From assembly GCA_903871435.1 (NCBI GenBank), contig CAIQGU010000063.1, positions 1 to 9,822 of the forward strand: a stretch of 9,822 bases of DNA, in the 5' to 3' direction. Position numbers and translations under genes: made by a program. A model generated the notes under the pieces. That model was not told where the DNA came from, made no database searches, and saw only the letters and a list, made by a program, of their open reading frames with translations. Shown here piece by piece: positions 1-5,896 of this stretch (positions are counted from its first letter, which is position 1; the number at the start of each line of letters is the position of its first letter). Source of the stretch: an uncultured Burkholderiales bacterium. GTDB lineage: Bacteria > Pseudomonadota > Gammaproteobacteria > Burkholderiales > Burkholderiaceae_F.

Positions 1-25
1 GATTCCTTCCACCTTTTCCTGCCAG
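1..25 (+). other. 3' end of a spliceosomal intron (acceptor site)
   Basis: A pyrimidine-rich run ends in CAG at 23-25, directly before codons that match the AGC-kinase C-tail (Ala-Ile-Asn-Trp). Read as coding in the same frame, these bases give IPSTFSCQ, which does not match the His-Pro-aromatic-aromatic segment that precedes the INW motif in this family. An intron end is therefore more likely than coding sequence. The inference rests on the family pattern and the splice consensus only. Confidence 0.55.
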
Positions 26-167
26 GCCATCAACTGGGCCAAGCTGCAGCGAAGGGAGGTGGAGCCCCCATTCCGGCCCAGCGTGCGCGACGCGCACGAC
101 GTGACGAATTTCGACGAGCTGTACACCAAAATGACGCCGAAGGACTCTCCGGTCCCGACGCCGACGG
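26..167 (+). CDS. Exon of a eukaryotic AGC-family protein kinase (C-terminal tail), partial
   Basis: The frame starting at 26 reads AINWAKLQRREVEPPFRPSV, then RDAHDVTNFDELYTKMTPKDSP. This is the C-terminal extension of AGC Ser/Thr kinases, which wraps around the N-lobe: an INW..L motif, PPF.P, then D(V).NFD and a turn motif of the form TP.DSP, as in S6K and RSK kinases. The exon is bounded by an AG acceptor at 24-25 and a GT donor at 168-169 (G|GTAGGT), leaving phase 1. Codons are strongly GC-ending. The catalytic domain would lie upstream, outside the window. Bacterial kinases lack this tail, so the segment is eukaryotic in origin, probably from a GC-rich protist or alga. I cannot assign the exact subfamily. 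Confidence 0.75.
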
Positions 168-329
168 GTAGGTCCCCTCGGCTCTTCCTCCTGCTCTTAA
201 GTGCTCACTGGCGAGGAAACGCCCCTCCGTGGGGGCTGGGGGGATAGTGGTCGAAGTCATCTTCGAATTCCCCAAACGCCCTCCCTTTCCGTCTCTCTCC
301 CTGTTGCCCTTTGTTTTTCTCTTGGTCAG
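168..329 (+). other. Putative spliceosomal intron
   Basis: It begins GTAGGT and ends in a long pyrimidine tract (about 283-323) followed by GGTCAG, with AG at 328-329. The length of 162 nt is ordinary for an alga or protist. No bacterial coding signal is visible: the open frames crossing it give low-complexity Pro/Ser/Leu translations. If 322-457 is a separate bacterial fragment, the eukaryotic piece ends near 325 and only the left part of this intron is real. Confidence 0.55.
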
Positions 330-457
330 GCACTTGCTCCGCTTTCCTCGACTTCAAGATCTACAAAGCCTTACTCTGCATGAAGAAGCTGTTCAGCTAG
401 TAAAGACTGATCCTGCCTTGCTGCTACAAGCTCAAGACACCCTAGAGCGTTGGCTTG
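322..457 (+). CDS. Alternative reading: fragment of an unidentified bacterial-type protein
   Basis: In the frame of 322 (a TTG codon) the translation is a Leu-rich, amphipathic helix-like sequence: MVRHLLRFPRLQDLQSLT, LHEEAVQLVKTDPALLL, then QAQDTLERWLA. It has the look of a folded helical bacterial protein and, from memory only, of small hypothetical proteins found beside toxin-antitoxin-type genes. First codon positions are GC-rich while third positions are mixed, so it would come from a genome of lower GC than the rest of the window. No Shine-Dalgarno sequence is visible, and the frame breaks where the UDP-glucose dehydrogenase sequence starts. It overlaps the possible kinase exon at 330-400; both cannot be right. 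Confidence 0.35.
330..400 (+). CDS. Possible last exon of the AGC kinase
   Basis: Joining the phase-1 donor at 167 to 330 gives a glycine codon, then TCSAFLDFKIYKALLCMKKLF and Ser before a TAG stop at 398-400. The FLDF lies 17 residues after the turn-motif Thr, close to the spacing of the FxxF hydrophobic motif in S6K and RSK kinases (about 18-19 residues). However, the usual Ser/Thr after FxxF is a Lys here and the end is not family-like. The overlapping bacterial-looking frame at 322-457 is a competing explanation for the same bases. Evidence for the exon is splice phase, pyrimidine tract, FxxF spacing and a nearby stop; evidence against it is the rival frame and the tail. Confidence 0.4.
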
Positions 458-460
458 CTA
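449..460. other. Chimeric junction into the ugd gene
   Basis: The conserved UDP-glucose dehydrogenase motif GYGGSCFPKD is intact from its Tyr (codon 459-461) onward. The residues just before it read Ala-Leu-Ala-Cys instead of the usual Gly-x-Gly, and everything further left fails to match the enzyme. The breakpoint therefore lies within a few bases of 457. About 250 residues of the enzyme are missing on the left. No integrase, repeat or insertion-sequence end is seen at the breakpoint, which fits an assembly chimera. Confidence 0.7.
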
Positions 461-1004
461 CGGCGGCTCCTGCTTTCCCAAGGATGTGCGGGCGCTGCTG
501 GCCATGGCGCGCGAGAACGTGCTGCCGGCACGGCTGCTGTCCGCCGTTCACGATGTCAACGAAGAGCAGAAGCACGTCCTCACCACCAAGCTGCGCAATG
601 CCTTGGGCGGCGAACTGCGCGACCGGGTGATTGCCGTCTGGGGCTTGGCGTTCAAGCCCAACACCGATGACGTGCGCGAAGCCCCCAGCCTGGTGCTGAT
701 TCGCAATGCGATCGCCGCGGGCGCCACCATCCGCGCCTACGACCCCCAGGCGCGGGAAACGGCGCGTGCCCTGCTGGGCGACACCGCGCGCAAGGTCACC
801 TTCTGCGACAGCGCCGATGCGGCCTGCACGGACGCCGATGCGCTGGTGGTGGTCACGGAATGGCTGGAGTTCCGCAGTCCCGACTTCACCGCGCTGGCGG
901 GCAAGTTGCGGGCGCGCGTCCTGGTGGACGGCCGCAATCTGTACGACCCGCGTGCGGTACGGGCGGCGGGGCTGCATTATGAAGGGATAGGGCGCAGCGT
1001 TTGA
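459..1004 (+). CDS. ugd: UDP-glucose 6-dehydrogenase, C-terminal part (5'-truncated)
   Basis: This enzyme oxidises UDP-glucose to UDP-glucuronate with two NAD+ in the cytoplasm, supplying uronic acid for capsule, exopolysaccharide or lipopolysaccharide. Visible landmarks are the catalytic-cysteine motif YGGSCFPKD (Cys codon 471-473), the central helix region NVLPARLLSAVHDVNEEQK, the C-terminal UDP-binding motif GLAFKPNTDDVREAPS, and the ending VVVTEWLEFR..DGRNLYDP, all typical of the family. Only about 181 residues remain of a usual ~440; the N-terminal NAD-binding Rossmann domain is missing because the sequence changes abruptly near 457. The first codon present is therefore not a real start. 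It precedes a UDP-glucuronate 4-epimerase on the same strand by 40 bases, the expected consecutive pathway step and probably one operon. Confidence 0.93.
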   Translation, partial: YGGSCFPKDVRALLAMARENVLPARLLSAVHDVNEEQKHVLTTKLRNALGGELRDRVIAVWGLAFKPNTDDVREAPSLVLIRNAIAAGATIRAYDPQARETARALLGDTARKVTFCDSADAACTDADALVVVTEWLEFRSPDFTALAGKLRARVLVDGRNLYDPRAVRAAGLHYEGIGRSV

Positions 1005-1005
1005 G

Positions 1006-1029
1006 TACCCTCACCCCCGGCCCCTATCC
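1006..1029 (+). repeat. Half copy of a CCCTCACCCC-type interspersed repeat
   Basis: The 12 bases TACCCTCACCCC at 1006-1017 are identical to 9719-9730, where they begin a complete hairpin repeat. After them this copy drifts (CGGCCCCTATCC) and has no matching GGGAGAGGG arm, so it cannot form the same stem. It sits directly after the ugd stop and before the ribosome binding site of the next gene. It looks like a degenerate or truncated copy. Confidence 0.5.
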
Positions 1030-1033
1030 AAAT

Positions 1034-1038
1034 AGGAG
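1034..1038 (+). promoter_or_regulatory. Ribosome binding site deciding the epimerase start
   Basis: AGGAG at 1034-1038 lies six bases before a CTG codon at 1045. No ATG, GTG or TTG exists in the epimerase frame between the upstream in-frame TAG (1033-1035) and the conserved ILVTG motif, so this site points to CTG 1045 as the start. The nearby TTG at 1040 is out of frame and meets a stop after one further codon. Confidence 0.55.
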
Positions 1039-1044
1039 CTTGAA

Positions 1045-2019
1045 CTGATACTCGTCACCGGCTGCGCGGGCTTCATCGGACACGCTGTCACCCGCGCGTT
1101 GCTCGCGCGCGGCGAGCGTGTGCTGGGCATCGACAATCTCAACGCGTACTACGACCCTGCGCTCAAGCGCGACCGCCTTGCCACGCTCGATGGTGCAGCT
1201 TTCACCTTCCTGCCGGTGGAAATGTCCGACCGGCCAGCGCTCATGGCGGCGCTGAAGGCCCACGCGCCGCGGCGCGTCATCCACCTCGCCGCGCAGGCGG
1301 GCGTGCGCTACTCGTTCGAGAATCCGCAGGCCTACGTCGACAGCAACATAACGGCCTTTCTCAACCTGCTCGAATGGGCGCGGGCGGACGGATCGGTGCA
1401 GCATATCGTCTATGCGTCGTCCTCCAGTGTCTACGGTGGAAACACCAAGCAGCCCTTTGCCGTCGGCGACGCGGTCGATTTACCGGTCAGCCTCTACGCC
1501 GCCACCAAGCGGGCCGACGAACTCATGGCGCAGGTCTATGCGCTGCAGTTCGACCTGCGCCTTACCGGCCTGCGCTACTTCACGGTCTACGGTCCCTGGG
1601 GCCGGCCCGACATGGCACCGCTGAAGTTTGCGCGGGCGATCTTCGAAGGCCGCCCCATCGAGGTCTACGGCCAGGGCGATATGCGCCGCGACTTCACCTA
1701 CATCGATGACATCGCCCGTGGCACGGTACTGGCGCTCGATGAAACCGGGCACTTCGGGTCCGTGCCGCACCGCGTTTACAACCTGGGCAATAACCATCCG
1801 GAACCCTTGCTGCGGTTCATCGATGTGCTCGAGGCGGCCGTGGGCCGCCCTGCCGTGCGGGTGATGCAGCCCATGCAAGCAGGCGATGTGCGCGAAACTT
1901 CGGCCGATATCGACCTGACCATTCGGGACCTGGAGTGGAAACCCACCACGACCATCGACGCCGGGCTGCCGCGTCTGGTCGACTGGGTGCGCGGCTACTA
2001 CCACTACGACGGCCGTTAG
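1045..2019 (+). CDS. UDP-glucuronate 4-epimerase (NAD-dependent SDR family)
   Basis: It probably interconverts UDP-glucuronate and UDP-galacturonate, using product made by the preceding dehydrogenase, for surface polysaccharide. From a start at 1045 the protein is 324 residues. The Rossmann motif is TGCAGFIG (Gly6, Gly9, Gly12). GIDNLNAYYDPALKRDR follows the second strand and is characteristic of the CapI/LpsL-type uronate epimerases. The active-site serines are in YASSSSVYGG (about 126-128) and the catalytic pair is YAATK (Tyr151, Lys155). LRYFTVYGPWGRPDMAP and DMRRDFTYIDDI are also diagnostic. The start is unusual: only CTG (1045) fits the AGGAG. An ATG or TTG followed by Lys-Leu-Ile-Leu would be expected, so a lost base around 1041-1044 is possible. 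A related 4- or 5-epimerase of another nucleotide sugar is less likely. Confidence 0.9.
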   Translation: MILVTGCAGFIGHAVTRALLARGERVLGIDNLNAYYDPALKRDRLATLDGAAFTFLPVEMSDRPALMAALKAHAPRRVIHLAAQAGVRYSFENPQAYVDSNITAFLNLLEWARADGSVQHIVYASSSSVYGGNTKQPFAVGDAVDLPVSLYAATKRADELMAQVYALQFDLRLTGLRYFTVYGPWGRPDMAPLKFARAIFEGRPIEVYGQGDMRRDFTYIDDIARGTVLALDETGHFGSVPHRVYNLGNNHPEPLLRFIDVLEAAVGRPAVRVMQPMQAGDVRETSADIDLTIRDLEWKPTTTIDAGLPRLVDWVRGYYHYDGR

Positions 2020-2134
2020 CCACTCGCAACCAGCCGCTTGGCACGGGCGCTTAGCCATTAGTGCGCCGCCGCAACGCTGATGCGGCAATGCTGCGAATCG
2101 GCGCGACGCCGGCAAGTGCGGATCGCTCCCCCGT
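2020..2134. other. Convergent intergenic gap, no gene seen
   Basis: These 115 bases separate the ends of the epimerase (+) and pyrC (-). There is a weak inverted pair GCCGC/GCGGC around 2063-2082, but no U-run follows it on either strand, so I do not call a terminator. No RNA gene or supported short coding region is visible. Confidence 0.5.
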
Positions 2135-3202
2135 TCAACCGCCGGCGACCGGCGTCACCGCATCGACCGACCACGCGGCATCGTGCACCGGCAGCGCCGC
2201 GATTTCCTGCCCCTGGGCGGTAATGGGCGGTAGCGCCGGCGGCACCTGACGGCGCAAGGTAATGGTGCCGGAATTGCGCGGCAGTCCATAAAAATCGGCA
2301 CCGTGGTTGCTGGCGAATCCCTCGAGGCGGTCCAGGGCACCGGCTTGTTCAAATGCCTGCGCATACATTTCCAGCGCCAGCGGCGCCGTGAAGCAGCCGG
2401 CGCAGCCGCAGGCCGACTCCTTTTCCGCGCGGGGGTGCGGCGCGCTGTCGGTGCCCAGGAAGAAGCGCGCGTTGCCACCGGTGGCGGCCGCCACCAGAGC
2501 GGCACGGTGACCTTCGCGCTTCAATACCGGCAGGCAGTAGAAATGGGGGCGCATTCCGGCAGCGCCGTCGGCGCCCAGGAACATGGCATTGCGGTTGTAG
2601 AGCAGGTGGTGCGCCGTGATGGTGGCGGCCACGCGCCCCCGTGCTTCCTCGACATACTGCACGGCATCGCGTGTGGTGACATGCTCGAGGACGATGCGCA
2701 GGCCGGGGAAGTCGCGCTGCAGCGGCGCGAGTACCTCATCGAGGAACAGGCGTTCGCGATCGAAGACATCGACATCGGCGCGGGCAAGCTCGCCATGCAC
2801 CAGGAGCGGCAGGTCGAGGCGCTCCATGCGGGCCAGCACAGCGCGGCATTCGGCCAGCGAGCGCACGCCGGCATCGGAATTGGTGGTGGCACGCGACGGA
2901 TAAAGCTTGACGGCGTGAACGTAATCGCTGGCGTGGGCGGCGTCTATCTGCGCGGGCGTGGTGGCTCCGGTGAGGTAAAGCGTCATCAGCGGCTCGAAGG
3001 CCAGGCCCGGCGGCAGCGCGGCCATTATGCGATCGCGGTAGGCGTGGGCTTGTTCGACCGTGGTGACCGGCGGCCGCAGGTTGGGCATGACAACCGCACG
3101 GGCAAAGACGCGGGCGGTATACGGCAGCACCGCGGCCAAGGTTGCGGCATCGCGCAGGTGCAGGTGCCAGTCATCGGGTTGGCGTATGGTCAGTGTCTGC
3201 AC
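2135..3202 (-). CDS. pyrC: Dihydroorotase (PyrC, E. coli-type)
   Basis: PyrC catalyses the reversible cyclisation of N-carbamoyl-aspartate to dihydroorotate, the third step of de novo pyrimidine synthesis, in the cytoplasm. The frame gives 355 residues from a GTG at 3202 (VQTLTIRQPDDWHLHLRD), close to the 348 of E. coli PyrC. The binuclear zinc site is complete: His13 and His15 in HLHLRD, Lys99 in AVKLYPS (carboxylated in the family), His136 in LLVHGE, His174 in LEHVTT, and Asp252 in LGTDSAPH. GCAGCFTAPLALEMYA near the end is also typical. The frame stays open upstream, but that extension is Pro/Arg-rich and unlike the family, so I chose GTG 3202. No good Shine-Dalgarno precedes it. It lies 103 bases downstream of the ABC exporter gene, with an ~11-bp repeat array between them. 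Confidence 0.95.
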   Translation of the reverse strand: MQTLTIRQPDDWHLHLRDAATLAAVLPYTARVFARAVVMPNLRPPVTTVEQAHAYRDRIMAALPPGLAFEPLMTLYLTGATTPAQIDAAHASDYVHAVKLYPSRATTNSDAGVRSLAECRAVLARMERLDLPLLVHGELARADVDVFDRERLFLDEVLAPLQRDFPGLRIVLEHVTTRDAVQYVEEARGRVAATITAHHLLYNRNAMFLGADGAAGMRPHFYCLPVLKREGHRAALVAAATGGNARFFLGTDSAPHPRAEKESACGCAGCFTAPLALEMYAQAFEQAGALDRLEGFASNHGADFYGLPRNSGTITLRRQVPPALPPITAQGQEIAALPVHDAAWSVDAVTPVAGG

Positions 3203-3227
3203 GGCGGGCTCGGGAATTTGGGGGGCG

Positions 3228-3291
3228 GTTGACGGCAAGTTGACAGCCGGTTGACAGTGGTTTGATGGCCGGTTGGCGGCAGGTTCACGGC
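3228..3291. repeat. Six imperfect ~11-bp units (GTTGACRGC-like), helically phased
   Basis: On the plus strand, units beginning GTT start at 3228, 3239, 3250, 3260 (or 3261), 3272 and 3283. They read GTTGACGGCAA, GTTGACAGCCG, GTTGACAGTG, GTTTGATGGCCG, GTTGGCGGCAG and GTTCACGGC. The spacing is 11, 11, 10, 12, 11, close to one DNA turn, and not a multiple of three, so it is not a protein repeat. The array fills most of the 103-bp gap between the ABC exporter stop and the pyrC start and begins 25 bases upstream of the pyrC GTG. It could be a protein-binding array or simple expansion-and-decay. The TTGACA words are on the strand opposite to pyrC, so they are not its -35 element. Confidence 0.6.
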
Positions 3292-3305
3292 TTGTCCTGC
3301 GTCGC

Positions 3306-5180
3306 CTAGGCAGCAGCCAGGCCCTCGGCCCGTTCGGATTCGTGCTGCTGGAGCGACCACATGCGTGCGTAGGTGCCGCCGCGCGCCAGCAAGGCCGCAT
3401 GGGTGCCGCTCTCGATGATGCGTCCGTGGTCCATCACCAGGATCTGATCGGCATTGACAACGGTGGAGAGGCGATGGGCGATGACCAGCGTGGTGCGCTG
3501 CACGCTGGCCGCGTTGAGCGCTGCCTGGATGGCCACCTCGGTGCGCGTATCCAGCGCCGAAGTCGCTTCATCGAAGATCATCAGCGCGGGGTCCTTGAGC
3601 AGCGTGCGGGCGATGGCCACGCGCTGCTTTTCCCCGCCGGAGAGCTTGAGGCCGCGCTCGCCCACCAGGGTGCGGTAGCCGTCGGGCAGCGATTCGATGA
3701 ACTCGTGGATGTGCGCGGCGCGCGCCACCGCCACCACTTCGTCGTGCGTGGCGCCAGGCTTGCCGTAGGCGATGTTGTACTCGATGGAATCGTTGAACAG
3801 TACCGTGTCCTGCGGCACGATGCCGATGGCCGCGCGCAGCGAGCGCTGCGTGAGACCGCGAATGTCCTGGCCGTTGAGCAGCACCGCCCCGCCCTGCACG
3901 TCGTAGAAACGAAACAGCAGCCGCGACAGCGTCGACTTGCCGGCGCCGGTTGCGCCGACCACCGCGCAGGTGGTGCGGGGCGGAATCGTGAATTCGACGC
4001 CGTGCAGGATGCGGCGGCGCGTGTCGTAGCCGAAATCGACATTGACGAAGCGCACCTCGAGCGAACGGTCGCCGCCGGCTGCGGCGCCCGGGAAAACCAA
4101 GGGCCGGGCATCCGGGCTGTCGGCGATCTCGCGGTTTTGCTGCAGCAGCCGGAACATGCGGTCCATGTCGGTCAGCGCCTGGCGGATCTCGCGGTAGATC
4201 ACGCCCAGGAAATTGAGCGGCACGTACAGCTGGAGCAAGAAGGCGTTGACCAGGACGAGGTCGCCGATGGACATGGTGCCCGCCTGCACCCCGAGGGCGG
4301 CCCGCCACAGCATGCCGGTGAGGCCGACCGCGATGATGGCCTGCTGGCCACCGTTGAGCAGGTTGAGCGAACGCTGCACGCGCAGGCCCATGCGCTCCTG
4401 CTGGGCCAAAGTGGCGTCGTAGCGCCGGGCCTCGAATTCCTCGTTGTTGAAGTACTTGACGGTCTCGTAGTTGAGCAGCGAATCGACCGCATTGGACGAC
4501 GCGCGTGCGTCGAGTTCGTTCACCTCGCGCCGAAAGCGCGTGCGCCAGTTGGTCACCGCCAGGGTGAAGGCGATATAGACCACGAGACTGGCGCCCACGA
4601 TGATGGCGAACCAGATCTCGTAGTGGGTCAGCAGATAGCCGAAAACGAGGCTGATCTCGACCAGGGTTGGCAGGATGGAATAGAGCGTGAAGCTGACCAG
4701 CGACGAGACGCCCCGCATGCCGTGGTCGATCTCGCGCGTGACGGCACCGGTACGGCGCTCCAGGTGAAAGCGCAACGAAAGTTCATGCAGGTGGCGGAAG
4801 GTCTTCAATGCCAGGGTGCGTACCGTCGATTGCGTCACAGTGGCGAAGAAAAATTCGCGCAGTTCGCCAAACAACGAGGTGGCCAGCCGCAGCGCGCCAT
4901 AGGCCACCACCAGTCCGATCGGCGCCAGCGCAATCTTGGCCGCAGTGCCAGCGCCGGCCGGCGACGCCGAAAGCGCATCGACAATATGCTTGAGCAGTAT
5001 GGGCACGCCCACCACGGCCACCTTGGCGAGCACGAGCGCGATCACCGCCAGCGCGACGCGGCCCTTGTAGGCCAGCAGGTAGGGCAGCAGCGAACGCAGC
5101 GTCTGCAGATCCCGGCGCGGCTGCCCCGCCTCAGGCGGCGCTGCCGGTTCCTGTCCACCCCTACCCATTACTGCACGCAT
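3306..5180 (-). CDS. ABC exporter, fused permease and ATPase (Atm1/HMT1 family)
   Basis: This is a half-size exporter that works as a homodimer in the inner membrane; bacterial Atm1 relatives move glutathione conjugates and related sulfur compounds and help with heavy-metal tolerance. Numbering from ATG 5180 gives 624 residues. Hydrophobic helices spread over about 30-330 form the six-helix permease. YETVKYFNNE (238-247) and PLNFLGVIYREIRQALTDMD (from about 321) are hallmarks of Atm1. The nucleotide domain has Walker A GATGAGKST (409-417), Q-loop Gln457, signature LSGGE (513-517), Walker B LMIFDEATSALD (to 544) and H-loop His569, so it should be active. ATG 5180 is preferred over an upstream GTG at 5228 because CAGGGG stands four bases before it. 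It precedes pyrC on the same strand and faces away from the thioesterase gene. Confidence 0.93.
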   Translation of the reverse strand: MRAVMGRGGQEPAAPPEAGQPRRDLQTLRSLLPYLLAYKGRVALAVIALVLAKVAVVGVPILLKHIVDALSASPAGAGTAAKIALAPIGLVVAYGALRLATSLFGELREFFFATVTQSTVRTLALKTFRHLHELSLRFHLERRTGAVTREIDHGMRGVSSLVSFTLYSILPTLVEISLVFGYLLTHYEIWFAIIVGASLVVYIAFTLAVTNWRTRFRREVNELDARASSNAVDSLLNYETVKYFNNEEFEARRYDATLAQQERMGLRVQRSLNLLNGGQQAIIAVGLTGMLWRAALGVQAGTMSIGDLVLVNAFLLQLYVPLNFLGVIYREIRQALTDMDRMFRLLQQNREIADSPDARPLVFPGAAAGGDRSLEVRFVNVDFGYDTRRRILHGVEFTIPPRTTCAVVGATGAGKSTLSRLLFRFYDVQGGAVLLNGQDIRGLTQRSLRAAIGIVPQDTVLFNDSIEYNIAYGKPGATHDEVVAVARAAHIHEFIESLPDGYRTLVGERGLKLSGGEKQRVAIARTLLKDPALMIFDEATSALDTRTEVAIQAALNAASVQRTTLVIAHRLSTVVNADQILVMDHGRIIESGTHAALLARGGTYARMWSLQQHESERAEGLAAA

Positions 5181-5407
5181 AGATCCCCTGGTTTTTACAC
5201 GAACGGTGTCTCGAACGGCTGCGGCCACCCTGGCAGGCCCGCAATCTCCCGATTATCGCGCGTCTGGGATCGCCACCGCAGGCGCCACCGCAAGCGCGGC
5301 CGCAGGGCGGTCCAGAAGCTGCTGGCCCCGTCGAAATCGCGCAAAATGCGCCATGGGCAGCCGCTTGGCCGGGCACGGCCCGCGCCATTACCCAAGGGCA
5401 CCCTGCC
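5181..5407. other. Divergent intergenic region (promoters expected)
   Basis: These 227 bases separate the ABC exporter (-) and the thioesterase operon (+) and must hold promoters for both directions, but I see no convincing -35/-10 pair. A small imperfect tandem repeat of 12 bp, GCCACCGCAGGC / GCCACCGCAAGC / GCGGCCGCAGGG, lies at 5272-5307. AAGGG at 5394-5398 is a plausible ribosome binding site nine bases before the thioesterase ATG. No RNA gene is recognised. Confidence 0.45.
5184..5190 (-). promoter_or_regulatory. Ribosome binding site of the ABC exporter
   Basis: Read on the minus strand, CAGGGGA ends three bases before the ATG at 5180. The spacing is short but usable. The alternative ATG at 5168 and GTG at 5228 have no such motif at a better distance, so this site decides the start. 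Confidence 0.55.
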
Positions 5408-5896
5408 ATGAGTCCAGTTCCACCGCTGCACCTGCCCGACGAAGACCCGGTCCTGCGCATGGTTCCCATGCCGGCGGACGCCAATTTCCATGGCGACGTG
5501 TTCGGCGGCTGGATCATGGCGCAGGTGGATATTGGCGGCGCGATCCGCGCTGCACGGCGCGCCAACGGCCGCGTTGCAACCGTAGCGGTCAACAGTTTTG
5601 TCTTCAAGGAACCGGTTTTCGTTGGCGACGTGGTGTCCATCTATGCCCGCATCCTGCGCACGGGGCGCACCTCGGTGACCGTCGACGTTGCGGCGTATGC
5701 CGAGCGCAGCGGGAGCATGGGCGAAGTGGTGAAGGTGACCGAGGCGACGGTGGTCTATGTGGCGACGGGTGCGGACCGGCTGCCGCGCCCGCTGCCACCG
5801 CTGCCAGACGCCGATCCGGCACTGGATGCAGCATCGAATGCAGCACCGGATGCAGCGCGGGATGCAGCGCAGGCGACGCCGGGCGACCATGGCTGA
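5408..5896 (+). CDS. yciA: Acyl-CoA thioesterase, YciA-type hotdog fold
   Basis: It hydrolyses acyl-CoA thioesters to free acid and CoA in the cytoplasm. The core matches YciA well: LRMVPMPADANFHGDVFGG, then WIMAQVDIGGAI, with the catalytic Asp in the HGDVFGG segment (family: N.GD.FGG), and FKEPVFVGDVVSIYARI, GRTSVTVDV and KVTEATVVYVAT further on. The family core is about 130 residues; this protein is 162. The extra C-terminal tail after about residue 130 is an Ala/Pro/Asp-rich stretch encoded partly by a 12-bp tandem repeat (DAAS-NAAP-DAAR-DAAQ) and is probably disordered. ATG 5408 has AAGGG nine bases upstream and lies just before the conserved core. The stop overlaps the start of fdhD by eight bases, so the two are translationally linked. 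Confidence 0.9.
   Translation: MSPVPPLHLPDEDPVLRMVPMPADANFHGDVFGGWIMAQVDIGGAIRAARRANGRVATVAVNSFVFKEPVFVGDVVSIYARILRTGRTSVTVDVAAYAERSGSMGEVVKVTEATVVYVATGADRLPRPLPPLPDADPALDAASNAAPDAARDAAQATPGDHG
5825..5872 (+). repeat. Four tandem 12-bp units in the thioesterase tail
   Basis: The units are GATGCAGCATCG, AATGCAGCACCG, GATGCAGCGCGG and GATGCAGCGCAG, all in frame, giving DAAS, NAAP, DAAR and DAAQ. Copy-number change here would lengthen or shorten the tail by four residues without breaking the frame, so it could vary between strains. Confidence 0.75.

Noticed and set aside
1..457. Horizontal transfer of a eukaryotic kinase into the bacterium
   Set aside because: Introns, an incomplete gene and a breakpoint inside ugd without any mobile element point to an artefact.
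2303..3232. Long plus-strand frame opposite pyrC
   Set aside because: Antisense shadow of a complete dihydroorotase with intact metal ligands; composition is Gly/Arg/Gln-biased.
3229..3258. TTGACA words as -35 promoter elements
   Set aside because: They lie on the plus strand, where no gene follows, and are part of the repeat units; no paired -10 was found.
3203..3400. N-terminal extension of pyrC to an upstream start at 3400
   Set aside because: The extra 66 residues are Pro/Arg-rich, overlap the end of the ABC exporter gene and contain the non-triplet repeat array; relatives start near the TLTI..DDWHLHLRD segment.
3273..5411. A 712-codon open frame on the plus strand across the ABC exporter gene
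   Set aside because: It is the antisense of a GC-rich gene, where stops are rare. Its translation is Gln/His/Arg/Ala-rich and matches no family, while the minus strand carries all the ABC motifs.
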